Of a stretch of 64,000 bases of DNA, positions 1 through 7,893 are shown in pieces (position 1 is the stretch's first letter; each line of letters opens with the position of its first letter). The notes under the pieces were generated by a model. That model ran no database searches. It was not told the DNA's origin and saw only the letters and a program-made list of their open reading frames with translations. The DNA is from Caloranaerobacter sp. TR13 (GTDB lineage: Bacteria > Bacillota > Clostridia > Tissierellales > Thermohalobacteraceae): contig NZ_JXLL01000003.1 of NCBI RefSeq assembly GCF_001316435.1, forward strand, positions 186,001 through 250,000. Direction: 5' to 3'. Position numbers and translations under genes: made by a program.

Positions 1-472
1 GCTTCTTATCTGACTTAAAATAAAAACTTTCTCCTTTGTTCACTTTATACTTGTTATCGCCTAAACTTAAATAAATACTTCCAGATAGAACATATCCAAA
101 TTCTTCTCCTTCGTGAGGATTCTCTATATTACTTATACCTCCAGATTCTAACGTAAGAAGTATAGGTTCCATATTATTCTTTTGTGCATTCGGAATAAGC
201 CATTCGATAATATGACCTAGTTCTTCATTTTCACTTGAAAATATATCCTCTTTTGTATACACAACTTTATCATTCTCAACTTCATTAAAAAAGTTCCTAA
301 TATCAGTTCCTAAAGCTTCTAATATATCCATTAATGTTGCAATAGACGGCGAAGTTAAATTTCTTTCAATTTGTGATATAAAACCTTTAGTTAAATCACA
401 TCTTTGTGCTAGCTCCTGCTGAGTCAATCCATTCAGCATTCTTAGCCGTTTTATTTTATTGCCGATATCCAC
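1..472 (-). CDS. XRE-family regulator with C-terminal cupin domain (3' end cut off by window edge)
   Basis: About 157 residues are visible. Residues ~6-60 form an XRE/Cro helix-turn-helix (GLTQQELAQRCDLTKGFIS, then QIERN). Residues ~85 onward contain a cupin-like segment (HEGEEFGYVLSG), the arrangement of small-ligand-responsive PuuR/SinR-like regulators. The GTG start is chosen because AGGGGTG lies just upstream. No stop is seen before position 1, so the protein is truncated by the window. It is divergent from the riboswitch-controlled transporter, and a 17-bp palindrome lies 36 bases upstream of its start, suggesting autoregulation. The ligand cannot be read from the sequence. Confidence 0.85.
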   Translation of the reverse strand, partial: MDIGNKIKRLRMLNGLTQQELAQRCDLTKGFISQIERNLTSPSIATLMDILEALGTDIRNFFNEVENDKVVYTKEDIFSSENEELGHIIEWLIPNAQKNNMEPILLTLESGGISNIENPHEGEEFGYVLSGSIYLSLGDNKYKVNKGESFYFKSDKK

Positions 473-507
473 AGTTACACCCCTAATCAAGAGATACTAT
501 ATAATAA

Positions 508-524
508 GTTTAGAATTGCTAAAC
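508..524. promoter_or_regulatory. 17-bp palindromic operator candidate upstream of the XRE-cupin gene
   Basis: GTTTAGAATTGCTAAAC is a perfect 6-bp inverted repeat with a 5-base centre. A second symmetric element, AAACTTAAAGTTT, lies at about 549-561. Both sit in the AT-rich promoter region of the regulator, so they are plausible autoregulatory sites. Assignment to this regulator is inference. Confidence 0.45.
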
Positions 525-637
525 TAAACGACAAAAATTAATAAAAATAAACTTAAAGTTTACATATAATAAATATACTATTTTTTTTTAAATGTCAATA
601 GTTTTTTTAATAAACATTCACTCCCAACAATTAACTG

Positions 638-666
638 TTGACTTTTATATTTATACATGGTAAATT
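638..666 (+). promoter_or_regulatory. Probable sigma-A promoter of the lysine-riboswitch transcript
   Basis: TTGACT (638-643), 17-base spacer, TAAATT (661-666). A start point near 674 would place the riboswitch at the very 5' end of the transcript. Confidence 0.5.
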
Positions 667-684
667 ATAATACATCACAATTTA

Positions 685-889
685 ATACGACCTCATCCCT
701 CAAAGGGGTGAGGTAGAGGCGCGACATCTAAGAGTAGCTATAGGGAGGCCGGAAGCCTATGAAATATAGTGAAAGGAGCTGTCGCCGAAGTCTTAGATAT
801 CCAAAATCTAAGGCTGGGCCTGCATCGAATAGGTGTAGGACTGTCATCAGGATAATTGCCCGATATCCTGATGGAGTGCTATCTCACGC
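685..889 (+). promoter_or_regulatory. Lysine riboswitch (L box)
   Basis: The conserved L-box words appear in order: GAGGTAGAGGCGCGA, AAGAGTA, GGAGG, GAAAGG, GTCGCCGAAG, CTGGGC, GGACTGTC, GGAGTGCTATCTC. P1 pairs GTGAGGTAG (708-716) with CTATCTCAC (879-887). GTGCTAT (876-882) can instead pair with ATAGCAC (934-940) to form an antiterminator, so lysine binding should promote termination at 938-966. An extra hairpin (691-713) uses the P1 5' strand. Confidence 0.95.
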
Positions 890-937
890 TGGGCAAAAAG
901 GAGGGATGGGCTTGATCTATGCTTTTTTTGAAAATAG

Positions 938-966
938 CACCTGATAAGCCTATCAGGTGTTTTTTT
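938..966 (+). terminator. Riboswitch-controlled intrinsic terminator
   Basis: CACCTGATA / TATCAGGTG stem with AGCC loop, followed by seven T. The 5' arm overlaps the antiterminator sequence ATAGCAC, the usual OFF-switch layout. Confidence 0.9.
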
Positions 967-976
967 ATTATCTGAA

Positions 977-1120
977 AACAGGGGACAGATGACAGAGATC
1001 AGAGATCAGGGGACAGATAACAGCTTTCGACTATTAGTTATTCTTTAAATTTTAATTTTCAATTTTACATTTTGCATTCTGCTTCCTGTCGCCTGTCCTC
1101 TGGCAACTGGCAACTTAATT
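977..1120. repeat. Heptanucleotide-period spacer repeat
   Basis: Reads in steps of seven: GGGACAG ATGACAG, then AGATCAG AGATCAG, GGGACAG ATAACAG, later AATTTTA ATTTTCA and CAACTGG CAACTTA. It lies between the riboswitch terminator and the transporter RBS. An upstream ATG inside it (1072) is not the transporter start. Confidence 0.75.
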
Positions 1121-1167
1121 TATCAAAAAACAAAATACGAACTACTAAAAATGAAGGAGGAATATTT

Positions 1168-2709
1168 ATGCAATATGGATGGCTTTCAATCATACCACCA
1201 ATACTGGCAATAATCCTTTCATGGATTACTCAAGAAGTACTTTTATCACTATTTGTATCTGTTTTCGTAGGAGCTACTATACTAACAGGATTTAATCCAT
1301 TAACAGGCTTTTCAGAAACATTAAACACATATATTGTTGGTTCATTAGCTGATACTTGGAATGCATCTATTTTAGTTTTCAGTCTTTCTATAGGAGGACT
1401 TATAGGTATCTTAAGTAAAAATGGAGGTACAAACGGAATTGCTAAACTTATAGTTTCCAAAGCAAAAAATAGCAAATCTACATTGTTCGCAACTTGGTTA
1501 ATGGGTATATTGATTTTCTTCGATGATTATGCTAATACTCTTATCGTTGGTAATACTATGAGAAGTATTACTGATAAAATGAAAATTTCAAGAGAAAAAT
1601 TAGCTTATATAGTTGATTCAACTGCTGCTCCAGTTGCAAGTATAGCATTAGTATCTACATGGATAGGTTTTGAAACTGGATTAATAAGAGATAGCTTAGC
1701 TAAAATTAATATAGATTTAAACGCTTATAGTGTTTTTCTACAAACTATACCTTATAGATTTTATAGCTTGTTAGCTTTGATTTTCGTTTTAATTATAATA
1801 TTTACAGGACGCGATTTTGGAGCTATGGCTAGAGCTGAAAAAAGAACTTATAAGACAGGAAAAGTTCTAGATGATAATGCTACTCCTCTAGTTTCAGATG
1901 AAATGTCATCATTAAATACAAAAGTAAAATCTGAAAGATGGTATAATGCGATAATTCCTATTCTTTCAGTTTTACTAATAACAGTAGTAGGTCTATACAT
2001 TAATGGAGGTGGCCTTGAAAGCGGCTCAATAAAAGACGCCTTTGGAAATGCTGACTCAAGCGTAGTTTTATTGTGGGCTTCTTTTGGTGGTAGCTTAATT
2101 GCTGCTATAATGACTCTAATGCAAAGATTATTATCTTTAAAAGAAATTGTAGATGCATGGGTTTCTGGTGTTAAATCTATGACAACAGCATCTATAATAT
2201 TAATCTTAGCTTGGTCTTTAGGTGGAGTTAATAGTGATCTTGGAACAGCTGAATTTATAGCTAACATTTTAAAAAGTTCTCTACCAGCTTATTTACTACC
2301 TCTAATGATGTTTATAATACCAGCAGTAACTGCTTTTGCAACTGGTACATCTTGGGGAGCTAATTCTATAGTTATGCCTTTAGCTATACCTCTAGCTATA
2401 CAGTTAGGAGGTACTGAATTATTAGTTCCTACTGTTGGAGCTGTATTAACTGGTGCTGTTTTTGGAGACCATTGTTCTCCTATTTCTGATACAACTATTA
2501 TGTCATCAATTTCTAGTGCTTGTGACCATATGGCTCATGTAAAAACACAATTACCTTATGCCTTAACAGTAGCGTTAGTAGCTATTTTGATAGGATTTAT
2601 TCCTGTAGGCTTTGGTATTAGCCCTTATATTTCACTTTTAATTGGTACAATAGTATTGTTTGGGATATTATACTTCTTCGGCAGTAAAGTTACTGAAGAG
2701 GTAAATTAA
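1168..2709 (+). CDS. nhaC: NhaC-family Na+/H+ antiporter-like transporter, probable lysine transporter (LysW type)
   Basis: 513-residue polytopic membrane protein with about 12 hydrophobic segments. NhaC-family landmarks include the FFDDYANTLIVGN segment (~125-140) and the C-terminal half motifs GTSWGANSIVMPLAI and FGDHCSPISDTTIMSS. The start at 1168 has AAGGAGG eight bases upstream. An upstream in-frame ATG at 1072 falls within repeat DNA and has no RBS. NhaC homologues under lysine riboswitches are predicted lysine transporters in the literature (LysW). Here the riboswitch leader directly controls the gene, which makes lysine/cation exchange likely. The transport direction and the true substrate are inferred. 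Confidence 0.88.
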   Translation: MQYGWLSIIPPILAIILSWITQEVLLSLFVSVFVGATILTGFNPLTGFSETLNTYIVGSLADTWNASILVFSLSIGGLIGILSKNGGTNGIAKLIVSKAKNSKSTLFATWLMGILIFFDDYANTLIVGNTMRSITDKMKISREKLAYIVDSTAAPVASIALVSTWIGFETGLIRDSLAKINIDLNAYSVFLQTIPYRFYSLLALIFVLIIIFTGRDFGAMARAEKRTYKTGKVLDDNATPLVSDEMSSLNTKVKSERWYNAIIPILSVLLITVVGLYINGGGLESGSIKDAFGNADSSVVLLWASFGGSLIAAIMTLMQRLLSLKEIVDAWVSGVKSMTTASIILILAWSLGGVNSDLGTAEFIANILKSSLPAYLLPLMMFIIPAVTAFATGTSWGANSIVMPLAIPLAIQLGGTELLVPTVGAVLTGAVFGDHCSPISDTTIMSSISSACDHMAHVKTQLPYALTVALVAILIGFIPVGFGISPYISLLIGTIVLFGILYFFGSKVTEEVN

Positions 2710-2722
2710 ATATAATTCAAGT

Positions 2723-2762
2723 AAGTAAAAGCTAAGGATTTCCTCCTTAGCTTTTACTTTTA
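2723..2762 (+). terminator. Intrinsic terminator of the transporter gene
   Basis: AGTAAAAGCTAAGGA pairs with TCCTTAGCTTTTACTT around a short TTTCC loop, with T-rich 3' flank, directly after the stop codon. Confidence 0.85.
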
Positions 2763-2766
2763 ATAA

Positions 2767-2830
2767 AGTTATATTTTTTAATGAATTGAAAAAATAACGC
2801 TCATACCTATATTGTTCTAAATTTAAGTTT
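2767..2830. repeat. Post-terminator repeat arm (copy 1)
   Basis: GTTATATTTTTTAATGAATTGAAAAAATAACGCTCAT shares most positions with the reverse complement of 52790-52834. It sits immediately after a terminator, as do the other copies. Confidence 0.5.
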
Positions 2831-2894
2831 TTCTTGCAGGAAAATTTTAAGATAAGCAAGAATATTTAAGAAAAGGGAATAGGGAGGTATTTTA

Positions 2895-2987
2895 ATGTCT
2901 TCTTCTAAACGATTTGTTAAAAATTTGATATTAGGGTTTGTACTCTATTTTGTAATTATGGTTATTTTTAGACTTATTTTCAAATAA
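2895..2987 (+). CDS. 30-residue single-span membrane peptide
   Basis: Starts MSSSKRFVKN and continues as one hydrophobic stretch (LILGFVLYFVIMVIFRLIF) ending in Lys. A GGGAGGT ribosome-binding site lies seven bases before the ATG. The next gene starts 13 bases after its stop, so the two are probably co-transcribed. I do not recognise a family. The strong RBS and the clear membrane segment are the only evidence that it is real. Confidence 0.5.
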   Translation: MSSSKRFVKNLILGFVLYFVIMVIFRLIFK

Positions 2988-3000
2988 AGGTTGGTGTAAT

Positions 3001-3207
3001 ATGAAAAAAATTATACTATACATGTTATCATTTATAATATCAGCATTAATAATGAATATACTGTTAAATCCTCGAGGTATAAATTTATCGACATTAAAGA
3101 AAAAATATAAAGCAGCAGGTTTCATTATATATTTTAGTTTATTTATAATAATTTGCTTTATAGTTTATTATAGCATACAGAAAATCGCTATTTTTTTAGG
3201 ATTATAA
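3001..3207 (+). CDS. Small membrane protein, two predicted spans
   Basis: 68 residues. Hydrophobic segments at ~3-22 and ~40-62 flank a basic loop (NPRGINLSTLKKKYK). AAGGTTGGTG precedes the ATG at 3001, and a terminator follows at 3237-3266. It forms a two-gene unit with the 30-residue ORF upstream. The opposite-strand ORF over the same DNA has no RBS or family signature and is rejected. Function unknown. Confidence 0.6.
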   Translation: MKKIILYMLSFIISALIMNILLNPRGINLSTLKKKYKAAGFIIYFSLFIIICFIVYYSIQKIAIFLGL

Positions 3208-3236
3208 CATAGTATTTAAAACTTTAGATAATGGAA

Positions 3237-3266
3237 AAGTCTGCAGCATTAATGCAGACTTTTTTA
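3237..3266 (+). terminator. Intrinsic terminator after the small membrane gene pair
   Basis: AAGTCTGCA / TGCAGACTT stem, GCATTAA loop, then a T run. It may also serve the convergent gene ending at 3287. Confidence 0.8.
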
Positions 3267-3286
3267 GATTAAAAATTCAAAACCTA

Positions 3287-3958
3287 TTATTCACTTCCAT
3301 ATATTTCTTCAGCTACAGTTTCTTTTTCATAAAACTTACTACTTTGTAGTCTTGCTTGTTTATCAATATGCATTATTACTTTTCTTAAATGTTTTTCTAT
3401 TTCAAATTCATTCTCTTCGTTTAAACATCTTATACTTAATCTCTCAAGAAACTTTTTAAAAAGGTACTTTGTAGTAAATTCAATATCTATTTTTTCATCA
3501 ATAAATTCGTTTAAATATTTAATCCTTATTGTACCTTGAACTCTTTTATTATTATTTTCATTGTCTTTATTTAACAACTCAATAATTTGTTTTAAATTCA
3601 CAGCTACATTAATAGGTACTGTATATTTTTTATGATTTTTAAGTTTTATAGGATTTATATGTAAAATATAATCTGATGCCTCTCCTTCTACACTAAAATA
3701 TATTACTGGTTCTATATTTATTGAATTATTTTTTTTAAGTACGATTTCTTTCGGGTTAACCGTTTTGATTTCTATTTTTTCCAAAATATCTTCGGTTGTA
3801 GCTGCAGTTACACTTAAATTATATGTCATTTTACTTGTAAACCAAGAATATGTATCCATATTTATTAGCAAAACCATAGATATTAAAGTTCCTCCAGTAA
3901 GAAACCCCATAACTTTTAAAATAATTCCCTTTACTTTTTGTTTTCCATTTTTTATCAT
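3287..3958 (-). CDS. SipW-dependent-type exported protein of the TasA locus, function unknown
   Basis: 223 residues. The N-terminal hydrophobic stretch (~16-34) runs into DTYSWFTSKMT, the TYxWFT-like processing signature of TasA/camelysin-type precursors handled by the signal peptidase SipW. The rest is a beta-rich, Lys/Glu-rich region without a family I recognise. The C-terminal ~60 residues look helical and charged. It is the last gene of the sipW-tasA-SLH series on this strand, 58 bases after the SLH gene. That position suggests a minor fibre or accessory subunit of the same matrix, which is inference. Confidence 0.7.
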   Translation of the reverse strand: MIKNGKQKVKGIILKVMGFLTGGTLISMVLLINMDTYSWFTSKMTYNLSVTAATTEDILEKIEIKTVNPKEIVLKKNNSINIEPVIYFSVEGEASDYILHINPIKLKNHKKYTVPINVAVNLKQIIELLNKDNENNNKRVQGTIRIKYLNEFIDEKIDIEFTTKYLFKKFLERLSIRCLNEENEFEIEKHLRKVIMHIDKQARLQSSKFYEKETVAEEIYGSE

Positions 3959-4016
3959 TCTTAATTCACTTTCACCTCGTTTAACTTGTTATTTATAATT
4001 TATCATCTCTAAAAAT

Positions 4017-5300
4017 TTAGCTAGCATGTTCATTATGGTATCCTAATAACTTACATATCATAGTGAATACCTCAGCTCTTGTAATATTATTATTTGGTTT
4101 AAAGGTACTATCTGGATATCCATTTACTATTTTGTAGTAAACTCCTGTTTTTACATATCTTAAAGCCCAGTCTTGAATATTATCTTTATCTATATAGTTA
4201 ATCTCTATTTCTTCTTCTAATTCTTTATTAAAGCCTCTCATCAACACAGCTATCATCTCTTGTCTAGTAATTTTTTTACTAGCTTTAAAAAGTCTACCAG
4301 GATATCCTTTAAATATGCCTTTTTCTGTTGATGCTATTACATATCCTCTAGCCCATTTAGGTATAGAATCTATATATCCAGTAAAAAGTTTATTTTTTTC
4401 TTCTAAATTTAAAGCTCTACAAATAAGAACAGCTGCTTCAGCTCTTGTTATGAAATTGTCAGGTCTTATTGTTTTATCAGGATAGCCATTTACTATATTA
4501 TGTTCTATAAGTGTTTGGATACAATCCTTTGCCCAATGTCCTTTAATATCAATAAAGTCTACATTAACTTCTTGTTTTTTCTCATTTTCATCTTCTAACT
4601 GTATTTCATCATCAACTTCTTCTTTCGAATTACCTCTGGATCCTCCTCCACTACTTGGTGGATTATAACTAGAACCTCCTTGATAGACAGGGTTTTCATT
4701 TACATTTATAAGAAAATTTACAGTTGCTTTAATGCCTTGTAATTCATTCCCTGCCCTTTCATCCATATGTACTATGTATTTTAAATCTATATAGTCATTT
4801 TTATTTATATTAAAACGGTCTAATATGGGTAAATCATACCCATTGTAATCTTCATTATCTTTCTTATACATCATTTCATAAAAACTTTTATTATATATAA
4901 TCTTAGTAAATATCAGCATTCTTCCCCTTTTAATAGTTAACTTCATATTCTTTGCAAACACTTCGTATAAATTTTCATCTTCAATTTGATAGTAATTATC
5001 CCCATATGATTTCTCTAACTTTATTGTCAAAGCTAAATTTTCTACATTTATTCTTTCTGAATAATTATTATAAATTCTTAAAGTTCCTGACACAGTAGCT
5101 CCAGGAGCTAAATATCCATCAACTAAGTTTCCCTTTTGATGAAATATCGGTCCTCCAATAGATTTTTCTCCATGTATGTATAATATAACATCAGGGGTAT
5201 TCTCTGTGTAAGCAACATTTTGATTTACAAACAATATCGAGCCTATTATAATCACTAACATCAAAAACTTACATGTTGTATTTTCAATTGATATTTTCAT
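4017..5300 (-). CDS. Exported protein with TasA-like N-terminal region and three SLH domains
   Basis: 427 residues with a signal peptide (hydrophobic ~9-27). Residues ~35-205 form a beta-rich region with LAPGATVSGTLRIYNNYS, resembling the spacing of TasA-type folds. A low-complexity linker follows (GGSSYNPPSSGGGSRG, then acidic). Three S-layer homology repeats occupy ~248-425 (for example DIKGHWAKDCI, NGYPDKTIRPDNFITRAE, NGYPDSTFKPNNNITRAE). SLH domains bind pyruvylated wall polymers. Location downstream of tasA suggests it anchors the fibres to the wall, a role TapA fills in Bacillus; this is inference. The SD (AAGGTGGTGA) is rather far (~15 bases) from the ATG. Confidence 0.82.
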   Translation of the reverse strand: MKISIENTTCKFLMLVIIIGSILFVNQNVAYTENTPDVILYIHGEKSIGGPIFHQKGNLVDGYLAPGATVSGTLRIYNNYSERINVENLALTIKLEKSYGDNYYQIEDENLYEVFAKNMKLTIKRGRMLIFTKIIYNKSFYEMMYKKDNEDYNGYDLPILDRFNINKNDYIDLKYIVHMDERAGNELQGIKATVNFLINVNENPVYQGGSSYNPPSSGGGSRGNSKEEVDDEIQLEDENEKKQEVNVDFIDIKGHWAKDCIQTLIEHNIVNGYPDKTIRPDNFITRAEAAVLICRALNLEEKNKLFTGYIDSIPKWARGYVIASTEKGIFKGYPGRLFKASKKITRQEMIAVLMRGFNKELEEEIEINYIDKDNIQDWALRYVKTGVYYKIVNGYPDSTFKPNNNITRAEVFTMICKLLGYHNEHAS

Positions 5301-5330
5301 TATTAGGTTGTTTTTTCACCACCTTGTATA

Positions 5331-5368
5331 TTTTCTGGGTACTTGGTACTGGATACTTGGTAGATTAG
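5331..5368. repeat. Heptanucleotide-period spacer repeat (GGTACTG type)
   Basis: GGTACTT GGTACTG, then GATACTT GGTAGAT, in steps of seven, between tasA and the SLH gene. Confidence 0.7.
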
Positions 5369-5398
5369 TAGTAGCGGAGAATTAATTCTCCGCTACTA
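5369..5398. repeat. Perfect 30-bp palindrome between tasA and the SLH gene
   Basis: TAGTAGCGGAGAATT (5369-5383) is followed at once by its exact reverse complement (5384-5398), with no spacer base. No U tract follows on the minus strand, so it is at best a weak terminator. An mRNA-processing or differential-expression hairpin is another option. Confidence 0.7.
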
Positions 5399-5426
5399 TT
5401 AATGATAAAACACTAATAAGCCTATA

Positions 5427-5963
5427 TTATTCTGACCAGCCTTTATTTTCTGTTTGTGTAGCTACAAAATTGAATTCTAAAGTAACAGATTTGCCTTGAT
5501 AACCGTTTCCTGCTTCTTTAGGTAATTTATAGTAAACGGTAATAGTTTTTGATTTTCCTTTATTAATTTGCCCGCTGAACACATAATTAGTTATATCTTT
5601 AACTCTATACCAATTTTGCTTATCAAAACTAACTCTAAGACCATTTGTCCCATTATATAAGATTTTACCCTCATCATTTTGAGATTTTAAAGTTATATCT
5701 TTTAATTTGAATTTAAAAGCTAATGTTCCATCATTTGTTATTGTAATTTTTTTAGAACCTTCCCATCCTGGATAGATATTATCTACATTTAATATGCCTG
5801 AAGCAAATACCCCATTACCTGGGTTTTTTATTCTTAATATACCAGTTTTAAATACGTTATTTGTAGTTGTAACACTACTCGTAAACCATGCATATGTTCC
5901 CATTCCTACTCCAAAAGCTAATAAACCTATTAGTATCATTATTAAAACTAATCTTTTTTTCAT
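5427..5963 (-). CDS. tasA: TasA/camelysin-family matrix protein
   Basis: 178 residues. The N-terminus is a hydrophobic signal (~5-20) ending in GMGTYAWFTSSVTTTNN, the hallmark of SipW-processed TasA/CalY precursors. The mature region has the conserved IYPGWEGSKKITITNDG and later FVATQTEN. TasA forms extracellular amyloid-like fibres of the biofilm matrix. It starts one base after the sipW stop, so the two are translationally coupled; its RBS (AGGGGGAG) lies inside the sipW end. The protein is shorter than B. subtilis TasA and nearer camelysin-like homologues in size. Confidence 0.85.
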   Translation of the reverse strand: MKKRLVLIMILIGLLAFGVGMGTYAWFTSSVTTTNNVFKTGILRIKNPGNGVFASGILNVDNIYPGWEGSKKITITNDGTLAFKFKLKDITLKSQNDEGKILYNGTNGLRVSFDKQNWYRVKDITNYVFSGQINKGKSKTITVYYKLPKEAGNGYQGKSVTLEFNFVATQTENKGWSE

Positions 5964-5964
5964 A

Positions 5965-6495
5965 TTAAGCTCCCCCTTTCTTTAGATGAAAAATTTGCAT
6001 TTCACCTACTATGAATGTAATTAATAATATTAATATTAAAAGAGCAAAAATTATTGGCTTTTTCAGAAAATAAAGTATATATCCTCCACTAGGAATAATT
6101 AAAAATACTTTACCTACTAATTGACTAAAATTTATTTTTTCATCATCTCGAACGTTATTAGCATCACCTTTTGTTATAAATAAATACTCACCATTATCGT
6201 GTATAACATCTATGACTCTATGCGTAATGAATATATTATCAGTTAATCTGTATGTAATAACATCTCCTTTTTTTATGTTTTTAGGTATTATAGGCTTTAT
6301 AACAACTAAATCCCCAACTTCAATATTAGGTTGCATACTTCCTGATAAAACAGTCATAAACCTTATTCCAAAAACTGAAGGTATATAGTTTTTATCATTT
6401 TTATGTTTTATTCGGGTATAAAATAGCGATAATATAGATGCTAATAAAAGAAATATTAGTATGTTCCCCATCCACTTTAAAGCTTTCTCTTTCAC
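5965..6495 (-). CDS. sipW: Signal peptidase I, SipW (ER) type
   Basis: 176 residues. N-terminal membrane span (~10-27), then the catalytic serine in VLSGSMQPNIEVGDLVVI (~50-68) and GDVITYR. FITHRVIDV carries His where bacterial-type signal peptidases have the general-base Lys, the mark of ER-type SipW enzymes. FITKGDANNVRDD and VGKVFLIIPSGGYI follow, with a second span near the C-terminus (~140-165). It heads the operon sipW-tasA-SLH protein-third substrate, and adjacent genes carry matching TyxWFT signals, so its substrates are probably encoded here. Confidence 0.9.
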   Translation of the reverse strand: MKEKALKWMGNILIFLLLASILSLFYTRIKHKNDKNYIPSVFGIRFMTVLSGSMQPNIEVGDLVVIKPIIPKNIKKGDVITYRLTDNIFITHRVIDVIHDNGEYLFITKGDANNVRDDEKINFSQLVGKVFLIIPSGGYILYFLKKPIIFALLILILLITFIVGEMQIFHLKKGGA

Positions 6496-6603
6496 AAAAC
6501 CCCCTCTTTCTTCTTAGAAGTTATTGAAAAAATTTGTCCGTATTCATTACATTATATGTACAAGCTTTTTTGTTATGCATAAAAAGTAACTATGTCACTT
6601 TTA

Positions 6604-6636
6604 GTTAACAGGTAACAGGGAAAAGAGAACAGAAAA
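6604..6636. repeat. Heptanucleotide-period spacer repeat
   Basis: AGTTAAC AGGTAAC, then AGGGAAA AGAGAAC, in the gap between ldt and sipW. Confidence 0.6.
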
Positions 6637-6663
6637 AAACTTCAGACTTTGCATCTGAAGTTA
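6637..6663 (-). terminator. Terminator downstream of the L,D-transpeptidase gene
   Basis: On the minus strand AACTTCAGA-TGCAAAG-TCTGAAGTT is followed by a T run. Confidence 0.8.
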
Positions 6664-6737
6664 AACAGTTCACAATATAACGTTATAATAGACTTAAAAG
6701 ATGTTAAAAACAATCCGAATCGAGTCCATCATTTCCA

Positions 6738-6795
6738 GTACCAAGTACCTAGTATCCAGCACCCAGTACCTAGTACCAAGTACCCAGCACCCAAC
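6738..6795. repeat. Heptanucleotide repeat, eight units of AGTACCN type
   Basis: AGTACCA AGTACCT, AGTATCC AGCACCC, AGTACCT AGTACCA, AGTACCC AGCACCC: eight consecutive 7-base units directly abutting the ldt stop codon. Confidence 0.85.
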
Positions 6796-7602
6796 TTAAT
6801 ATATCAACACTAAAGACCCCGCAGGGATGTTTTCATAAATATATTTAGCTACATCAACAGGAAGTCTTATACATCCATGACTAGCTGGTGTACCTAATTT
6901 TTCTTTCTCTTTTTCTATTATTTTACCATCTTCAGTAAAAGGGATAGAATGGAATAAATACGTTCCTTTAAAACCAACCCAGTATTTACCTCCCTGTTTA
7001 AATCTAGGAGTATAAAACCACTTTCCTCTTCTTCCTTCTTCTATTTGAAATATACCTTTTGGTGTAAAATAGTCCCATATGCCACTAGATGCTAAAGATT
7101 CTTTTATCAATTCTCCATCTTTATAAATTCTTAAAATTTGCTTATCAGTATTAAAAACTAAAACATACCCCTCTGTTTTCTCATTAAACTCATGAGGAGG
7201 AATTTCTTTAGTTCTTACATATCTTGAATCTACATAACCCTCTCTACCATCTTCTAGCTTTACTTTGAACCATCCATAAGGCAAAGTCTCTAGAAGCTTA
7301 ACTTCTTCATAATTTTTAAGTTTATATATAATACTACTTTTTTTATTTTTTTCTTTGTATACTTCAGTAAAACCATCTTTATCTATAGTATCCAAGGCCT
7401 GTCCAATAAATACTTTCGGTTCTTCTTTTTTTATAACCTCTTTTCCTTCTTTTTGCTCTTTATCTATTTCAATAGCTTTTTGTTCTTCAATTTCATCAGC
7501 TTTAGTAGTTTCAATTATGTTTGATTGCTCTAATACTTTTTCTTTACAACCAGTCACTACAAAAATTAATAAAATAAATACAAGTACTAAATTCTTCCTC
7601 AT
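6796..7602 (-). CDS. Lipoprotein L,D-transpeptidase (YkuD) with SH3 domain
   Basis: 268 residues. Lipoprotein signal (FILLIFVVTGC; lipobox VTGC at ~16-19), then a Lys/Glu-rich linker. A bacterial SH3 region lies at ~75-130 (GWFKVKLEDGREGYVDSRYV). The YkuD catalytic domain (~145-268) has YLFHSIPF and the active-site motif ASHGCIRLP with nucleophile Cys. The enzyme makes 3-3 cross-links or anchors proteins to peptidoglycan on the outer face of the membrane. It is monocistronic, flanked by spacer repeats and its own terminator. A spore-cortex or vegetative role cannot be distinguished. Confidence 0.9.
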   Translation of the reverse strand: MRKNLVLVFILLIFVVTGCKEKVLEQSNIIETTKADEIEEQKAIEIDKEQKEGKEVIKKEEPKVFIGQALDTIDKDGFTEVYKEKNKKSSIIYKLKNYEEVKLLETLPYGWFKVKLEDGREGYVDSRYVRTKEIPPHEFNEKTEGYVLVFNTDKQILRIYKDGELIKESLASSGIWDYFTPKGIFQIEEGRRGKWFYTPRFKQGGKYWVGFKGTYLFHSIPFTEDGKIIEKEKEKLGTPASHGCIRLPVDVAKYIYENIPAGSLVLIY

Positions 7603-7684
7603 TAAATCCTCTCCTTTATTATGTATTCAAATATAAAAGTTCTTTAATTAATTATACTAGATTATTTGATAGAACTACAGTAAA

Positions 7685-7850
7685 GGATAATAGGTACTGG
7701 GTACTTGGTACTGGATATTAGATGCTGAAATTAGAGAATAGAAATCAGAGGGCAGGAGACATAGAACAGGGAATAGGGGACAAAGTCAGGGGATAGGGAA
7801 TAAAAAATTAAAAATTGAAAATGTAAAATTGATTAATAGTTGACTATTCC
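7685..7850. repeat. Long heptanucleotide-period spacer tract
   Basis: Starts GGTACTG GGTACTT GGTACTG-like, changes to AGAATAG AAATCAG, AGGGCAG GAGACAT, and ends in AAATTGA-type units. The motif drifts but the 7-base step persists. It fills most of the ldt-veg gap. Confidence 0.7.
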
Positions 7851-7858
7851 TTAACAAA

Positions 7859-7892
7859 AAAGTAAATCCGCCAGAATATGGCGGTTTACTAA
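7859..7892 (-). terminator. Terminator of veg
   Basis: AGTAAACCGCC / GGCGGATTTACT stem directly after the veg stop, with T run on the minus strand. Confidence 0.85.
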
Positions 7893-7893
7893 A

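Noticed and set aside
759-944. 61-residue plus-strand ORF
   Set aside because: It lies wholly within the lysine riboswitch and its expression platform; there is no protein signature.
1072-1167. N-terminal extension of the NhaC-type protein
   Set aside because: The extension encodes heptamer-repeat DNA; the ATG at 1168 has a strong RBS and begins the hydrophobic protein.
2931-3125. 64-residue minus-strand ORF
   Set aside because: It is antisense to the two small membrane genes and lacks an RBS.
6738-6795. CRISPR-like array
   Set aside because: Units are seven bases with no spacers, and no cas genes are present.
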